Origin: DATAYF01 sp036272735
GTDB lineage: Bacteria; Chloroflexota; Ktedonobacteria; Ktedonobacterales; Ktedonobacteraceae
Direction of reading: 5' to 3'
Length of the DNA: 36,361 nucleotides
Assembly (NCBI GenBank): GCA_036272735.1
Contig: DATAYF010000249.1
Location: forward strand, 1 to 36,361
Under the pieces are notes generated by a model. It saw only the letters and a list, made by a program, of their open reading frames with translations. It searched no databases and was not told the DNA's origin. This document shows positions 34,688-36,361 of the stretch, one piece after another. Every line of letters begins with the position of its first letter. Positions within the stretch are counted from its first letter, which is position 1. A program made the translations under genes and the position numbers.

Positions 34688-35114
34688 TGGAAACACGATA
34701 CTGACAGTGCAGCGCACATTCCCAGCACGACGTGAACGGGTGTTCCGAGCATGGACCGAGCGAGAGGCACTGCAACACTGGTTCAGACCGAGGGGCATGA
34801 GTATGACCGTGCGTTCGCTTGAAGCGCGCGTTGGCGGGTCATTCCGTTTTGAGTTAGAGGACGGCAGTTCCGTCTTCGGCACCTACCTGCACATCGCTCC
34901 ACCCGAAAAACTGGTCTTTACCTGGTCAGGCGGAGTAATAGAGGGCAGGGAAACCGTCGTCACGCTGGACTTTCTCGACCAGGGTCCGGTGACGGAAGTC
35001 GTGCTGACTCACGAACGGATTAGCACGGAAGCAATGCGTGCAATGTTTGAAGGCGGCTGGCCATCTCTGCTCGATGCGCTCACAGAGGTTCTCTCCTCCC
35101 CTCTCGACTTTTAA
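34668..35114 (+). CDS. SRPBCC/AHSA1-domain protein, translationally coupled to the ArsR gene
   Basis: A 148-residue START/Bet v1-like protein of the AHSA1 type: N-terminal strand ILTVQRTFPARRERVFRAWT, then the LQHWFRPRG segment, GSFRFELEDG, and a C-terminal helix with AMFEGGWPSLLDALTEVL. Such small helix-grip proteins bind hydrophobic ligands; function is usually unknown. The likely start is TTG 34668, ten bases after GAGGAG and inside the end of the arsR-like gene, so it is coupled. GTG 34707 is an alternative. Both lie well downstream of the frame opening at 34581, which is part of arsR. Confidence 0.85.
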   Translation: MIPPAFDGNTILTVQRTFPARRERVFRAWTEREALQHWFRPRGMSMTVRSLEARVGGSFRFELEDGSSVFGTYLHIAPPEKLVFTWSGGVIEGRETVVTLDFLDQGPVTEVVLTHERISTEAMRAMFEGGWPSLLDALTEVLSSPLDF

Positions 35115-35185
35115 CGCTCTGTTCAGTTGAGACTCCCAGGCGCGAGAAACAGGCAGGGCCGAAAGGTCTGGAGGCAAGGCACTCC

Positions 35186-35231
35186 TTGACACCGTTCCCT
35201 TTCTCCTATATACTTAACCAATGAGTTAAGT
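35186..35231 (+). promoter_or_regulatory. promoter with the same ArsR-type operator
   Basis: TTGACA (35186-35191), 17-bp spacer, TATACT (35209-35214), overlapped by ACTTAAC-N6-GTTAAGT (35212-35231). The TTAAC arm begins at the last base of the -10, the same geometry as at the arsR-like promoter. Confidence 0.75.
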
Positions 35232-35268
35232 GTAGTCGCATAGCGACGTTCAAGGGAAAGGAACAACG

Positions 35269-35706
35269 ATGCCAGCCATTGTCAAAGAACTTACCATCGC
35301 AGCGGCGCCAGAGAGCGTCTTCAACGCCCTGATCAAAGCTGACGAAATCGCTCACTGGTGGACCAACGATCTGACAGTCAAACCAGAGGTGGGTTCTCTT
35401 GCTGAATTTCGCTTTACCCGGTGGGGGGCGGGTGTCCTTCAGTTTGAGGTTGCCGAACTGGACCAGGACGAGAAAGTTCACTGGATTTCCAGGCAAGGCC
35501 CTCCGCAATGGGCTGGGACCAGTGTCACCTGGCAACTCACGCCTGTGCAGAACGGGACAACGTTGGTCTTCACGCATGATGGGTTCGCCCAGGCTGATGG
35601 GGTCTATGAATCGACACGCGGGAATTGGAACTACTTCCTGGACAGCCTGAAGTCCTACCTGGAGACGGGGAAAGGCACCCCCGGACACCCTCTCTACGTC
35701 AAGTAA
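35269..35706 (+). CDS. SRPBCC/AHSA1-domain protein
   Basis: A 145-residue helix-grip protein. KELTIAAAPESVFNALIKADEIAHWWTND is the usual N-terminal strand and helix, WISRQGPPQWAGTSVTWQL the central sheet and NWNYFLDSLKSYLETGKG the long C-terminal helix lining a ligand pocket. ATG 35269 follows AAAGGA. It has its own promoter with the shared operator, so it is likely co-repressed with the arsR-like gene. It differs clearly from the two sister proteins, suggesting different ligands rather than recent duplication. Ligand and activity unknown. Confidence 0.87.
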   Translation: MPAIVKELTIAAAPESVFNALIKADEIAHWWTNDLTVKPEVGSLAEFRFTRWGAGVLQFEVAELDQDEKVHWISRQGPPQWAGTSVTWQLTPVQNGTTLVFTHDGFAQADGVYESTRGNWNYFLDSLKSYLETGKGTPGHPLYVK

Positions 35707-35721
35707 GGTCGCTTTCCGTGC

Positions 35722-35783
35722 TTGACATGCTTCGTTCATTGGCTGAAACGCCCCGTGGGGAGCATGTCAATGGCTGAAACGCC
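35722..35783. repeat. inverted and direct repeats between SRPBCC genes
   Basis: TTGACATGCT (35722-35731) is inverted at 35761-35770, and TGGCTGAAACGCC occurs twice directly (35740-35752 and 35771-35783). The overlap of both suggests a slipped duplication or a binding region upstream of the third SRPBCC gene. Confidence 0.55.
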
Positions 35784-35803
35784 TGATCAGAAAGGATTAC
35801 CCA

Positions 35804-36265
35804 TTGATCATGGAGAAAACACCTCTTCGTAGCCGCTCAATTGAGAAAGAACTGTTCATCAAAGCCACCCCTGAACGCGTCTTCCAGGCCCTGACAGAGA
35901 AAGCATATCTTGAACGCTGGTTTGTGAAGAAAGCCGAGGTCGATTTGCGCCCTGGGGGCGCGATCAGCTTCGATTGGGGACCGGACGTGTTCAACTTTGG
36001 CAAGGTCCTCGTTCTCGAACAGCCCCATCGCCTCAGCTATACCTGGGAAGCCCTCTCGCCAGCCGTCACCACGGTGAGCTTTGCATTGACGGCGGAAAAC
36101 GATGGCACACGTCTCCATCTCATCCACACTGGCATTGGCGAAGGTGAGGACTGGGATCGCTACTACACCACCAGAAACAGCGGATGGAATGTTCATCTCA
36201 AGAATCTGACCACCTGGCTCGAAACCGGCATCTCCGAACCACATAGGCCCAGAAAAAGCCAATAA
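35804..36265 (+). CDS. SRPBCC/AHSA1-domain protein
   Basis: A 153-residue AHSA1-like protein: IEKELFIKATPERVFQALTEKAYLERWFVKKAEVDLRPGG, then FGKVLVLEQPHRLSYTWEA, and the C-terminal helix NSGWNVHLKNLTTWLETG. TTG 35804 lies 7 nt after AAAGGA; ATG 35810 in the same frame has 13 nt spacing, so either may be used. The gene is 97 bp from the previous SRPBCC gene with no clear own promoter and probably belongs to the same transcript. The C-terminus is basic (RPRKSQ). Ligand unknown. Confidence 0.86.
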   Translation: MIMEKTPLRSRSIEKELFIKATPERVFQALTEKAYLERWFVKKAEVDLRPGGAISFDWGPDVFNFGKVLVLEQPHRLSYTWEALSPAVTTVSFALTAENDGTRLHLIHTGIGEGEDWDRYYTTRNSGWNVHLKNLTTWLETGISEPHRPRKSQ

Positions 36266-36292
36266 CCAGAGCAAAAAAGGCTTCTCATCAGT

Positions 36293-36349
36293 CCAATGTA
36301 TAAAGGAATGTTAATGGTTTCCGGAAACCATTAACATTCATTTATACAT
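36293..36349. repeat. 27-bp-arm loopless palindrome at the right edge, containing the 17-bp flank copy
   Basis: Arms 36296-36322 and 36323-36349 pair with one mismatch and no loop (centre TTTCCGGAAA). Its left part, 36293-36309, is the exact reverse complement of 34258-34274. It lies 27 bp after the last SRPBCC stop and may also end that transcript. Confidence 0.75.
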
Positions 36350-36361
36350 CCTCATATGCAC

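Overview
The window looks like a chromosomal segment of a Ktedonobacteria-like member of the Chloroflexota. This is inferred, not proven. The grounds are a stand-alone F420-type reductase, a MalT/LuxR giant regulator with a Tyr/Trp/Arg-rich N-terminal segment, a Ser/Thr kinase with one membrane span and a baseplate-J-like outer domain, an N-terminal fragment of an OrfB/TnpB-like transposase, mid-to-high GC genes with clear Shine-Dalgarno (SD) sites, and many palindromic dispersed repeats in the intergenic gaps.

Layout. 1-2383: an F420-type reductase, a decayed IS200/IS605-like element with promoter and end hairpin still legible, and a conserved small protein. 2384-6015: a single-domain response regulator overlapping tail-to-tail with a pseudokinase-DinG helicase fusion. 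6292-7190: a frameshifted SAM methyltransferase. 7410-10983: a DEAD-box RNA helicase with a long structured leader, then a NUDIX/winged-helix protein and a nicotinamidase-like hydrolase, probably one NAD-related unit behind a near-consensus promoter. 11179-12511: a short SD-led ORF over a palindrome, then a serine beta-lactamase-family hydrolase. 12765-17447 (minus): an HAD protein coupled to a membrane-anchored unknown, and an S9 peptidase followed by a D-amino-acid-oxidase-like flavoprotein. 17721-24065 (minus): an MFS transporter, a second serine hydrolase bracketed by two 70-bp inverted copies of a repeat, and a MalT-like regulator. 24255-26840: a small two-span membrane protein with a damaged-looking start, an IS200/IS605-like end, and guaA behind a 25-bp-stem palindrome. 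27047-29635: a receiver-only regulator, recX and a one-span extracytoplasmic protein. 29738-31843 (minus): a Ser/Thr kinase. 32017-34237: a textbook groES-groEL operon with CIRCE operator and terminator. 34258-36361: an ArsR-type repressor with three SRPBCC/AHSA1 proteins.

Most notable points: (1) the ArsR-SRPBCC block, in which two near-consensus promoters carry the same TTAAC-N6-GTTAA inverted repeat at the same offset from the -10 box, the repressor mRNA is probably leaderless, and the block is flanked by inverted 17-bp matches; (2) a catalytically dead protein-kinase domain fused to an iron-sulfur DinG-type helicase; (3) at least four palindromic repeat families, each with two copies in these 36 kb. 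No tRNA, rRNA, CRISPR array or intact transposase was seen.
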